Below, in pieces: positions 15,309-23,114 of a stretch of 39,703 bases of DNA (the first letter of the stretch is position 1; every line of letters begins with the position of its first letter). The notes under the pieces are model-generated. The model was not told the DNA's origin and did not search any database. It was given only the letters and a program-made list of their open reading frames with translations. Made by a program: the position numbers and the translations under genes. The stretch lies in NCBI GenBank assembly GCA_034716535.1, contig JAYEJW010000147.1, positions 1 through 39,703 of the forward strand. Direction: 5' to 3'. This DNA is from JAYEJW01 sp034716535 (GTDB lineage Bacteria; Pseudomonadota; Gammaproteobacteria; Chromatiales; Chromatiaceae).

Positions 15309-16751
15309 CTACGCGAAGGCGGCCTGACAGAGAGACAGCAGGGCAGCGGGGAACAACCCCAGAACCAGCATCGCGAGACCGTTGACCGATAGGGCGACCC
15401 TGGCGCCGGCACCGGCCACCAGCGGTTCCTCGGTTTCGGGCTTGTCGAAGTACATCAGTTTGATGATGCGCAGGTAGTAGAAGGCGCCGACGATGGAGAA
15501 GGCGACACCGATCACGGCCAGCCACCAAAGGCCGATGCTGACCACCGCCTCCAGCACCAGCAGTTTGGCCATGAAGCCGACGGTGGGGGGCACGCCGGCC
15601 ATGGAGAACATGATGAGCGCCATCATGGCCGCGTACCAGGAATCGCGCTCGTTCAGCCCCTTGAGATCGTCGAGCTTCTCGGCATCGAAGCCCTTGCGGC
15701 TCAGCAGCACCAGAATGCCGAAGGCCCCGGCTGCCATGAGCGCGTAGACGCTGGCGTAGAACATGGCCGATGCATAGCCTTGGGCGGTTCCGGCCAGGAG
15801 CCCCAGGAAGATGAAGCCCACATGGGAGATGGTCGAGTAGGCCAGCATGCGCTTGATGTTGCTCTGGGCGATGGCGATGACGTTGCCGAGGGCCATGGAA
15901 AGCACCGAAAGAACGATCAACATGCCCTGCCAATCGGTGTGCAGCCCGCCGAGCCCGTCCACAAGTATCCGAAAGGCCAGCGCGAAGGCGGCAATCTTCG
16001 GCGCGCTGCCGAGGAAGAGCACCACCGGAGTCGGCGCTCCCTGGTAGATGTCCGGCACCCACATGTGGAAGGGTACGGCCCCGAACTTGAAGCCCAATCC
16101 GACGACCAGGAAGGCCAGCCCGAACACCAGCACCTTGTTCTGCATCCCCTGCTCCGCCACAGCCTCGGCTACCGCGCCAAGCTCAAGCGAGCCGGTTGCC
16201 CCGTAGATCATAGACACGCCATAGAGCAGCATGCCCGAGCCAAGGGCGCCGAGGACGAAGTACTTCATGGCCGCCTCGGCCCCGGCCTTGGAGTCGCGGT
16301 CGAACGCCACCATGGCGTACAGGCAGAGCGCCAGCAGCTCGAGACCCAGATAGACGGTCAGGAAGCTGTTGGCAGAGACCATGATCAGCATGCCGAGCAC
16401 AGCGAACAGACCCAGCACGTAGTACTCGCCGGTCAGCATGTTGCGGTCGCGCAGGTAGTCCTTCGCATAGACGAACGCGAATAGGCTGACCACCAAGATC
16501 AGGATTTTGAGCAGGTCGCTCATGGCGTCCCGTACGTAGCTGCCGTCGAACACCACCTGGCGCTCGCCCCCGCCCACCACGCCGGTCAGGCCGATAGCGA
16601 CCAGCAGGCCGATCACCGTCAGCAGGTGATTCACGCCCTTCTGCTCTTCCTTGAGGTAGAGGTCCACCACCAGCACGGTGCTGGCCAGGACCAGGATGGC
16701 GATCTCCGGGACAACGGGAATCAGGTTGGCGACATCGAAGGTGAAGGACAT
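15309..16751 (-). CDS. nuoN: NADH-quinone oxidoreductase subunit N
   Basis: This 480-residue inner-membrane protein has about 14 transmembrane segments and is one of three antiporter-like proton-pumping subunits of complex I. Characteristic blocks include GLELLALCLYAMVAFDRDS, KYFVLGALGSGMLLYG, KFGAVPFHMWVPDIYQGAP with its conserved pump lysine region, and NIKRMLAYSTISHVGFI. It is the last gene of the operon, 12 bases after nuoM. It converges on parE across ~90 bases; no clear intrinsic terminator is visible there. Confidence 0.96.
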   Translation of the reverse strand: MSFTFDVANLIPVVPEIAILVLASTVLVVDLYLKEEQKGVNHLLTVIGLLVAIGLTGVVGGGERQVVFDGSYVRDAMSDLLKILILVVSLFAFVYAKDYLRDRNMLTGEYYVLGLFAVLGMLIMVSANSFLTVYLGLELLALCLYAMVAFDRDSKAGAEAAMKYFVLGALGSGMLLYGVSMIYGATGSLELGAVAEAVAEQGMQNKVLVFGLAFLVVGLGFKFGAVPFHMWVPDIYQGAPTPVVLFLGSAPKIAAFALAFRILVDGLGGLHTDWQGMLIVLSVLSMALGNVIAIAQSNIKRMLAYSTISHVGFIFLGLLAGTAQGYASAMFYASVYALMAAGAFGILVLLSRKGFDAEKLDDLKGLNERDSWYAAMMALIMFSMAGVPPTVGFMAKLLVLEAVVSIGLWWLAVIGVAFSIVGAFYYLRIIKLMYFDKPETEEPLVAGAGARVALSVNGLAMLVLGLFPAALLSLCQAAFA

Positions 16752-16763
16752 GAGCGTGTTCCG

Positions 16764-18314
16764 TTAAAACTGAACGGCGGCAACCGGTTCCGCGGCGGCA
16801 CCAATCTTCGACACCGCAATCTGCTGCACAAGGTTCTGAATGGTGACGTCCATGACCTCGACCAGCGGCGCGGGCCAAAGCCCGAGCAGGAGCACGGCCG
16901 CCGCGAGGGTACCGAGCACAAACAGCTCGCGGCCATTGGCATCTTTCAAGCCCGCAACACCTTCGTTGGCGACCGGCCCGAAGACCACCCGTTTGACCAT
17001 CCAGAGCGTGTAGGCGGCCCCCAGAATCAAGGTCGTGGCGGCGAGGACGGCGTACCAGAAGTCCGCCTGGAAGCTGGCGAGGATGACCATGAACTCCCCC
17101 ACGAAACCGGACGTGCCCGGCAGCCCAGCGTTGGCCATGGCGAAGAAGACCATGAGCGCCCCGAACACCGGCATGGTGTTGACCACCCCGCCGTAGGCCG
17201 AGATCTCCCGCGAGTGCAGGCGGTCGTAGAGCACGCCGACGCACAGGAAGAGCGCGCCCGAGATGAAGCCATGGGAGATCATCTGCACCATGCCCCCCGA
17301 GATCCCCAGCACGCCGCTGCTCGTCGCTTCACTCCGGTGGAGAATGGTGAAGACGATGAAGAAGCCGAGCGTCACGAAGCCCATGTGGGCGATGGACGAA
17401 TAGGCGATGAGCTTTTTCATGTCCTGCTGCACTAGGGCCACGAAGCCGATATAGACGACCGCGATCAGGGACATGGCGATGATCAGCCAGTCCAGGGAGG
17501 CACTGGCATCCGGCGTGATGGGCAGGCTGAAGCGCAGGAATCCGTAGCCCCCGATCTTGAGCATGATGGCCGCCAGTATCACCGAGCCGCCGGTCGGCGC
17601 CTCCACGTGGGCGTCCGGCAGCCAAGTGTGCACCGGCCACATCGGCACCTTGACCGCAAAGGCGAGCAGGAAGGCGACGAAGATCAGCACCTGCTCGGTC
17701 ATGCCGAGTCCGAGAATATGGAAATCCAGGATGCTGAAGGACCCTGACTGGAAGTACATGTAGATCAGGGCCACCAACATGAACACCGAGCCGAAAAACG
17801 TAAAGAGGAAGAACTTAATGGTGGCGTAGACCCGGTTGGGTCCACCCCAGACCCCGATGATCAGGAACATCGGGATCAGCATGGCCTCCCAGAAGACATA
17901 GAACAGGATGGCATCCAGGGCGGAGAAGACGCCCACCATCACCCCCTCCATGATAAGGAAGGCCGCCATGTAGTGGGACGGCTTGTACTGGATGACCTCC
18001 CAGCCGGCGACGATCACGAAGATGGTGATGAAGGTCGTGAGCAGGATCAGCGGCATGGAGATGCCGTCAACCCCGAGATAATAGTAGACGTTGAAGGACT
18101 CGATCCAGGGCACGTGCTCCACGAACTGCATCTGGGCGGTGGAGGAATCGAATCCAGTCCACAGACCGATGCTGACCAGGAAGGTGAGCACGGAGAAGAC
18201 GAGCGCCGTCCACTTGGATACGTTGGGCATCTTGTCGCCACTACCCAGAACGGCGATGCCGCCGATGATGGGCAACCAGATGGTCAGCGTCAGGATTGGG
18301 AAAGCAGATTGCAT
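16764..18314 (-). CDS. nuoM: NADH-quinone oxidoreductase subunit M
   Basis: This 516-residue antiporter-like membrane subunit pumps protons in complex I. Visible family blocks are the helix with ILFYVFWEAMLIPMFLIIG (conserved glutamate), KVPMWPVHTWLPDAHVEAPT (conserved lysine and the broken-helix HTWLPDAH), MKKLIAYSSIAHMGFV, and the C-terminal ANAGLPGTSGFVGEF. The length is normal. It starts 22 bases after the nuoL stop and is followed closely by nuoN. Confidence 0.97.
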   Translation of the reverse strand: MQSAFPILTLTIWLPIIGGIAVLGSGDKMPNVSKWTALVFSVLTFLVSIGLWTGFDSSTAQMQFVEHVPWIESFNVYYYLGVDGISMPLILLTTFITIFVIVAGWEVIQYKPSHYMAAFLIMEGVMVGVFSALDAILFYVFWEAMLIPMFLIIGVWGGPNRVYATIKFFLFTFFGSVFMLVALIYMYFQSGSFSILDFHILGLGMTEQVLIFVAFLLAFAVKVPMWPVHTWLPDAHVEAPTGGSVILAAIMLKIGGYGFLRFSLPITPDASASLDWLIIAMSLIAVVYIGFVALVQQDMKKLIAYSSIAHMGFVTLGFFIVFTILHRSEATSSGVLGISGGMVQMISHGFISGALFLCVGVLYDRLHSREISAYGGVVNTMPVFGALMVFFAMANAGLPGTSGFVGEFMVILASFQADFWYAVLAATTLILGAAYTLWMVKRVVFGPVANEGVAGLKDANGRELFVLGTLAAAVLLLGLWPAPLVEVMDVTIQNLVQQIAVSKIGAAAEPVAAVQF

Positions 18315-18336
18315 ACCGGTCCGTCTCCCTCGGAAA

Positions 18337-20337
18337 TCAGATGGCCACGAAGATCGTCAGCAGGGCCACGAGGCCGACGATCATCGCAATGGCGTAGTGA
18401 TACAGGTAGCCGGTCTGGATGTTCCTGACCCGCTGGGCGAACCAGCCCACCGTCTTTGCAGAGCCGTTCACGATCAGGCCGTCGATGAGCCCACGGTCGC
18501 CGGCGACCCAAAACAGTTTGCCGATGCCCCGGCTGCCGGCCGCAAAGAAGGCCTGGTTGAGGTCATCGAAGCCGTACTTGCGGTCGAGGATGAAATAGAA
18601 CCAATCGAACTTGATCCGCAGGTACTCCTCGATCTGGGGCTTCTTGGCAAACAGATACCAGAACACATAGGCGGCCACGGCGAAGCCCGCCAATGCCAGC
18701 CAGAAGGGCAGCGCCATCAGACCGTGCAATACGAAGGCCCACTGACCGTGATAGTGCTCGCCCAGGTGGCCGAGGACGTCGTGCTCCGGGGCTACGTAGA
18801 TGACGTCCTTGAACCAATCACCGAACAGGACCGGCTCGACCGTCATCCAGCCGATGAAGACCGACGGGATCGCCAGCAGGATCAGGGGCACGGTGACCAC
18901 CCATGGGGTCTCGTGCAGGTGCTCGCGGGTGTGCTCGTCCATGCGCTCCTTGCCGTGGAAGACAAGGAAGTACAGGCGGAAGCTGTACAGGGCCGTGATG
19001 AACACGCCGATGGTCAGCAGGACGGTGGCGTATCCGGAGCCGCCGACGTGTGAGGCACCCACCGCCTCGATGATGGCGTCCTTAGAGAAGAAGCCGGAGA
19101 AGCCCGGGAATCCGATCAGGGCCAGGGTCCCGATCAGGAAGGTAATCCAGGTGATGGGCATGTACTTGCGGATGCCGCCCATGTTGCGGATATCCTGATC
19201 GTGGTGCATGGCGATGATGACCGAGCCCGCCGCCAGAAACAGCAGGGCCTTGAAGAAGGCGTGCGTCATCAGGTGGAAGATACCGGCCGCGTAGGCGGAC
19301 GCGCCCAGGGCTGCGACCATGTAGCCGAGCTGAGACAGGGTCGAGTAGGCCACCACCCGCTTGATGTCGTTCTGCACCAGGCCGATCAACCCCATGAAGA
19401 AGGCGGTGGTGGCGCCGATGATCATGACGAAGGAGAGTGCCGTCTCGGAGAGCTCGTAGAGCGGCGACATGCGCGCGACCATGAAGATGCCCGCGGTGAC
19501 CATGGTGGCAGCGTGGATCAGGGCCGAGATGGGGGTCGGACCCTCCATGGAGTCGGGCAGCCACACGTGCAGCGGTACCTGGGCCGACTTGCCCATGGCG
19601 CCGATGAAGAGCAGCACACAGATGGTGGTCATGAGCGACCAGGAGCTGTCCCCCCATACCTGGATCTGGGTGTCCACCAGCTCCGGCGCCTTGCCGAACA
19701 CCGTTAGATAGTCCATGGACTGGAAGTACATCCCCACCGCCGCAATGCCGAGAATGAAGCCGAAGTCGCCCACCCGGTTCACGAGGAAGGCCTTGAGGTT
19801 GGCGAAGATGGCGGACTCGCGCACTGACCAGAAGCCGATCAGCAGGTAGGAGACCAACCCGACCGCCTCCCAGCCGAAGAAGAGCTGGAGGAAGTTGTTG
19901 GACATCACCAGCATCAGCATCGAGAAGGTGAACAGGGAGATATAGCTGAAGAAGCGCTGGTAGCTGTTGCGCCCGGCCAGCGACTCCTTGGGCCAGTTGT
20001 GCTCGTCGTCGGCCATGTAGCCGATGGTGTAGATGTGCACCATCAAAGAGACGAAGGTCACCACGGCGATCATGAGGGCCGTAAGCTTGTCCACAAGGAA
20101 GCCGATCTCGAAGCGGATCCCGTCCGTGACCAACCAGGTGTAGACGGCCCCGTTGAACAACGGCTGATCGTCGAAGATGAAAAGCTTGACGACGTAAAGG
20201 GACAACAGGCAGGAGACGCCCACCCCGATGATGGTGACCCAGTGCGCCCCGGCACGCCCGATCCTCGCGCCGAAGAGGCCGGCGATGATCGAGCCCAGGA
20301 GGGGAGCGAGTACGATGGTCAGATAGACGTTTTCCAT
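18337..20337 (-). CDS. nuoL: NADH-quinone oxidoreductase subunit L
   Basis: This 666-residue distal proton-pumping subunit has the long lateral helix at its C-terminus. The start is set at ATG 20337 (MENVYLTIVLAPLLGS). The frame is open further upstream, but those codons lack homology and run into the hairpin spacer. Family blocks include YMADDEHNWPKE, LQLFFGWEAVGLVSYLLIGFW, SAQVPLHVWLPDSMEGPTP, DIKRVVAYSTLSQLGYM and the HAFFKALLFLAAGS helix. An AAGG lies 8 bases before the ATG. Unlike the other junctions, it is separated from nuoK by 211 bases. Confidence 0.96.
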   Translation of the reverse strand: MENVYLTIVLAPLLGSIIAGLFGARIGRAGAHWVTIIGVGVSCLLSLYVVKLFIFDDQPLFNGAVYTWLVTDGIRFEIGFLVDKLTALMIAVVTFVSLMVHIYTIGYMADDEHNWPKESLAGRNSYQRFFSYISLFTFSMLMLVMSNNFLQLFFGWEAVGLVSYLLIGFWSVRESAIFANLKAFLVNRVGDFGFILGIAAVGMYFQSMDYLTVFGKAPELVDTQIQVWGDSSWSLMTTICVLLFIGAMGKSAQVPLHVWLPDSMEGPTPISALIHAATMVTAGIFMVARMSPLYELSETALSFVMIIGATTAFFMGLIGLVQNDIKRVVAYSTLSQLGYMVAALGASAYAAGIFHLMTHAFFKALLFLAAGSVIIAMHHDQDIRNMGGIRKYMPITWITFLIGTLALIGFPGFSGFFSKDAIIEAVGASHVGGSGYATVLLTIGVFITALYSFRLYFLVFHGKERMDEHTREHLHETPWVVTVPLILLAIPSVFIGWMTVEPVLFGDWFKDVIYVAPEHDVLGHLGEHYHGQWAFVLHGLMALPFWLALAGFAVAAYVFWYLFAKKPQIEEYLRIKFDWFYFILDRKYGFDDLNQAFFAAGSRGIGKLFWVAGDRGLIDGLIVNGSAKTVGWFAQRVRNIQTGYLYHYAIAMIVGLVALLTIFVAI

Positions 20338-20548
20338 GGCGAGCCTTGATCGAAAGTGCCTGGGCACTTTCGATTTTGTTTCGATTCGTTGTTGCCCCGA
20401 TTGGGCGCCTCGCAAGGTGCAGCATTTCCGCACCACCGGACGCCCCTACCTCGGCGCGGCGCTACCGCACCTTACTTTCCTACCGCCTCAGCTTCCCGCC
20501 TTCGCCGCGGCTACAATGGCCGCAACAGCACGACAAACCGACGCTCCG
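20338..20548. other. Unusual nuoK-nuoL spacer with strong hairpin
   Basis: A non-coding 211-base gap in an otherwise tightly packed operon. CGAAAGTGCC (20351-20360) and GGCACTTTCG (20363-20372) form a perfect 10-base stem with a 2-base loop, extendable by two A-T pairs. It lies only 14 bases before the nuoL ATG. On the plus strand it is followed by ATTTTGTTT, so it could stop antisense transcription. On the coding strand there is no U-tract, so RNA processing or stability is more likely than termination. Confidence 0.6.
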
Positions 20549-20854
20549 CTAGCCCTTTAGCGTATCCAGATCCTCGACGTTGATGGTCCCTCGATTGCGG
20601 AACAGGACCACCAGGATCGCGAGCCCAATGGCCGCCTCGGCCGCCGCCACCGTGAGGATGAAGAAGACGAAGACCTGCCCGGCCGTGTCCCCCAGAAAAT
20701 GGGAGAAGGCGATGAAGTTCATGTTCACCGCGAGCAGCATGAGCTCGATGCACATGAGCAGGATGATCACGTTCTTCCGGTTCAGGAAAACCCCGGCGAC
20801 GGCGATGGAGAACAAAACGCCCCCGAGCATCAGGTATTCGGTCAGCGAGATCAT
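20549..20854 (-). CDS. nuoK: NADH-quinone oxidoreductase subunit K
   Basis: This 101-residue protein has three transmembrane helices. It carries the conserved block RKNVIILLMCIELMLLAVN, whose buried glutamate in the second helix is part of the proton path, and ending AILVVLFRNRGTINVEDLD. The length is standard. Its ATG overlaps the nuoJ stop by four bases (ATGA), indicating translational coupling. Confidence 0.97.
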   Translation of the reverse strand: MISLTEYLMLGGVLFSIAVAGVFLNRKNVIILLMCIELMLLAVNMNFIAFSHFLGDTAGQVFVFFILTVAAAEAAIGLAILVVLFRNRGTINVEDLDTLKG

Positions 20855-21489
20855 TCTGCCTCCGCCTCGCCCTGCGCGGGCATCACCTTGCCCTCGGCGG
20901 GCATCTGTACGACACGAATCCGGTCCGGCCCCTTCTTGACGCGTACCTGCTTCGAGGGATCCTGATACTTGGTCTCCGGCCTCCGGCGCAAGGTCAGCCG
21001 GATGGCCGCCACGATTGCAACCAATAGGATCACCGCCGCAATCTCGAAGGGGTACATGTAGACCGTGTAGAGCACCATGCCGAGCTCGGCGGTGTTGCTA
21101 TAGTCCGCGGGATGGCCAGGGGGCTTCGCAAACTGCTCGAGCCCGAACGTACCGGGGCCAACGACCAGGAAGATCTCCACCAGCATGACCGCCGCGATCA
21201 CCAGACCCACCGGCAGGTAGCGGATGAACTGGGCCTTCATCGCCGCCACGTCGATGTCCAGCATCATGACCACGAACAGGAACAAGACCATCACTGCACC
21301 CACGTACACCAGTACGAGGGTGATGGCCAGGAACTCCGCCTCCAGCAGCATCCACAGGCCCGCGCTGGCAACGAAGGCCAGCACCAGATAGAGCACCGCG
21401 TGCACCGGGTTGCGGCGGGTGACCACCATGCCCGCCGCGGCCACCGTGATCGCCGCAAAGACGTAGAAGAGAAACTTTTCAAAGCCCAT
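20851..21489 (-). CDS. nuoJ: NADH-quinone oxidoreductase subunit J
   Basis: This 212-residue membrane subunit has five predicted helices and a charged cytoplasmic C-terminal tail (~45 residues, RRRPETKYQDPSKQVRVKKG). Typical blocks are ARRNPVHAVLYLVLAF-like NPVHAVLYLVLAFVASAG, EAEFLAITLVLVYVGAVMVLFLFVVMML (quoted in part: LVYVGAVMVLFLFVVMML) and YPFEIAAVILLVAIVAA. It forms part of the proton-transfer core with NuoK and NuoH and overlaps nuoK by four bases. Confidence 0.96.
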   Translation of the reverse strand: MGFEKFLFYVFAAITVAAAGMVVTRRNPVHAVLYLVLAFVASAGLWMLLEAEFLAITLVLVYVGAVMVLFLFVVMMLDIDVAAMKAQFIRYLPVGLVIAAVMLVEIFLVVGPGTFGLEQFAKPPGHPADYSNTAELGMVLYTVYMYPFEIAAVILLVAIVAAIRLTLRRRPETKYQDPSKQVRVKKGPDRIRVVQMPAEGKVMPAQGEAEAE

Positions 21490-21558
21490 GATCAGCCTTA
21501 GAAACTTCGCATTTGAGCCGCGGAGGCGCGGTTAATAAATCCAGATACCCTACTGCGC

Positions 21559-22059
21559 TTACCGGTACGGAGCGTCCGCGGCACGGGCGGCGGCGATCTG
21601 CTCCTCGTACTTGTCGCCGACGGCGAGAAGCTTTTCCTTCGTCATGATGCTCTCGCCGCGCTCCTCGAAGTGATACTCGTAGATTTCGGTCTCCACGATG
21701 GAGTCCACCGGGCACGACTCTTCGCAGAAGCCGCAGTAGATGCACTTGAACAGATCGATGTCGTAACGCGTGGTGCGCCGGGAGCCGTCCTCGCGGGGCT
21801 CGGCCTCGATCGTAATGGCCAACGCCGGGCAGGTCGCCTCGCACAGCTTGCAGGCGATACAGCGCTCCTCCCCGTTGGGATACCTCCGCAAGGCGTGCAG
21901 CCCGCGGAAGCGAGGCGAGATCGGCGCCTTCTCCTCCGGGTACTGTACGGTGAACTTGCGCCTGAACATGTAGCGCCCGGTGACGCTCATGCCCTTGAAG
22001 AGCTCCAGTAGGAAGAGACTCTTCACGTAATCGCGCATGGTTTGCAGCATCTGACTCAT
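21559..22059 (-). CDS. nuoI: NADH-quinone oxidoreductase subunit I (two 4Fe-4S clusters)
   Basis: This 166-residue ferredoxin-like subunit passes electrons toward cluster N2. Two complete CxxCxxCxxxCP motifs are present: Cys67/70/73/77 (CIACKLCEATCP) and Cys106/109/112/116 (CIYCGFCEESCP). The N-terminal amphipathic helix (LFLLELFKGMSVTGRYMF) lies on the membrane. It starts 7 bases after nuoH; a 69-base gap separates it from nuoJ. Confidence 0.97.
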   Translation of the reverse strand: MSQMLQTMRDYVKSLFLLELFKGMSVTGRYMFRRKFTVQYPEEKAPISPRFRGLHALRRYPNGEERCIACKLCEATCPALAITIEAEPREDGSRRTTRYDIDLFKCIYCGFCEESCPVDSIVETEIYEYHFEERGESIMTKEKLLAVGDKYEEQIAAARAADAPYR

Positions 22060-22066
22060 CCTCCCG

Positions 22067-23110
22067 TCAGACCGACCACCAGGGGGGCAGCTTGTAGACC
22101 ACCGCGAGCCCCACGACCAGGATCCAGACGATGGTGATGGGAATAAACACCTTCCAGCCCAGACGCATGATCTGGTCGTAGCGGTAACGGGGGAAGGTAG
22201 CCCTGAACCAAAGGAACAGGAACATAAAGAAGAAGGTCTTCAGCAGCAGCCAGTGGAAGCCGTCGTCGAGCAGAAAGACCCCGTCCACCCAGGCCGACGG
22301 CAGGGGCGACAGCCAGCCGCCGAGGAACATCAGCGCCGAGAGCGCTGAGATCAGGATCATGTTGGCGTACTCGCCCAGAAAGAAGACGGCGAAGGCCATG
22401 CCCGAGTACTCGACGTGGAAGCCGGCCACGATCTCCGACTCGCCCTCGGCCACGTCGAAGGGCGCCCGGTTGGTCTCTGCGACGCCCGAGATGAAATAGA
22501 TCCCGAACAGTGGCAGGAGCGGCAGCCAAAACCAGGTGAGCAGGTTCCCTTCCTGGGCGCGGACGATGTCCCCGAGGTTGAGGCTGCCAGCGGCCACCAG
22601 GACCCCCACCAGGGCGAAGCCCATGGCGATCTCGTAGGCGACGATTTGGGCCGCCGAGCGCATGGCGCCCAGGAAGGCGTACTTCGAGTTGGACGCCCAC
22701 CCCGCGATGATGACGCCGTAGACGCCCAGGGATGTCAGGGCGAGGATGTACAGGAGACCGGCGTTGATGTCCGCCAGCACCAGCTCCTCGTCGAACGGGA
22801 ATACCGCCCAAGCGGCCAGCGCCGGGGCCAGGGTGAGCATGGGAGCGATCAGAAAAAGGACCCTGTTCGCCTTTTCGGGAAGCACGATCTCCTTGAACAT
22901 GAGCTTGACCGCATCGGCGATGGGCTGCAGGGCACCGCGCGGACCTACGCGGTTGGGCCCGATGCGGATCTGCATGTAGCCGATAATCTTTCGCTCGGCC
23001 AAGGTGTAGTACGCCACCAAGAGCATGAGCGGCACAAGGATGGCGATGATCTTGAGCAGGATCTGCACCACCACCGGGAGCGAAGTCCAGATTTCGGTCA
23101 TTGTCTCCAT
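22067..23110 (-). CDS. nuoH: NADH-quinone oxidoreductase subunit H
   Basis: This 347-residue membrane subunit forms much of the quinone chamber. Conserved blocks include YTLAERKIIGYMQIRIGPNRVGP, DAVKLMFKEIVLPEKAN, AGWASNSKYAFLGAMRSAAQ, the acidic loop ETNRAPFDVAEGESEIVAGF (central glutamates) and WFRATFPRYRYDQIMRLGWK. It has eight predicted helices and standard length. The gene begins 4 bases after the nuoG stop. Confidence 0.97.
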   Translation of the reverse strand: METMTEIWTSLPVVVQILLKIIAILVPLMLLVAYYTLAERKIIGYMQIRIGPNRVGPRGALQPIADAVKLMFKEIVLPEKANRVLFLIAPMLTLAPALAAWAVFPFDEELVLADINAGLLYILALTSLGVYGVIIAGWASNSKYAFLGAMRSAAQIVAYEIAMGFALVGVLVAAGSLNLGDIVRAQEGNLLTWFWLPLLPLFGIYFISGVAETNRAPFDVAEGESEIVAGFHVEYSGMAFAVFFLGEYANMILISALSALMFLGGWLSPLPSAWVDGVFLLDDGFHWLLLKTFFFMFLFLWFRATFPRYRYDQIMRLGWKVFIPITIVWILVVGLAVVYKLPPWWSV

Positions 23111-23114
23111 CCGC

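Noticed and set aside
14623..16062. 479-codon minus-strand frame overlapping parDE and nuoN
   Set aside because: It runs out of frame through nuoN and antisense to parD and parE, both of which have convincing family sequence.
20346..20560. Small plus-strand frames in the nuoK-nuoL gap
   Set aside because: Several overlapping frames with Arg/Pro-rich content, no ribosome site and no similarity to a known protein; the hairpin is the only notable element.
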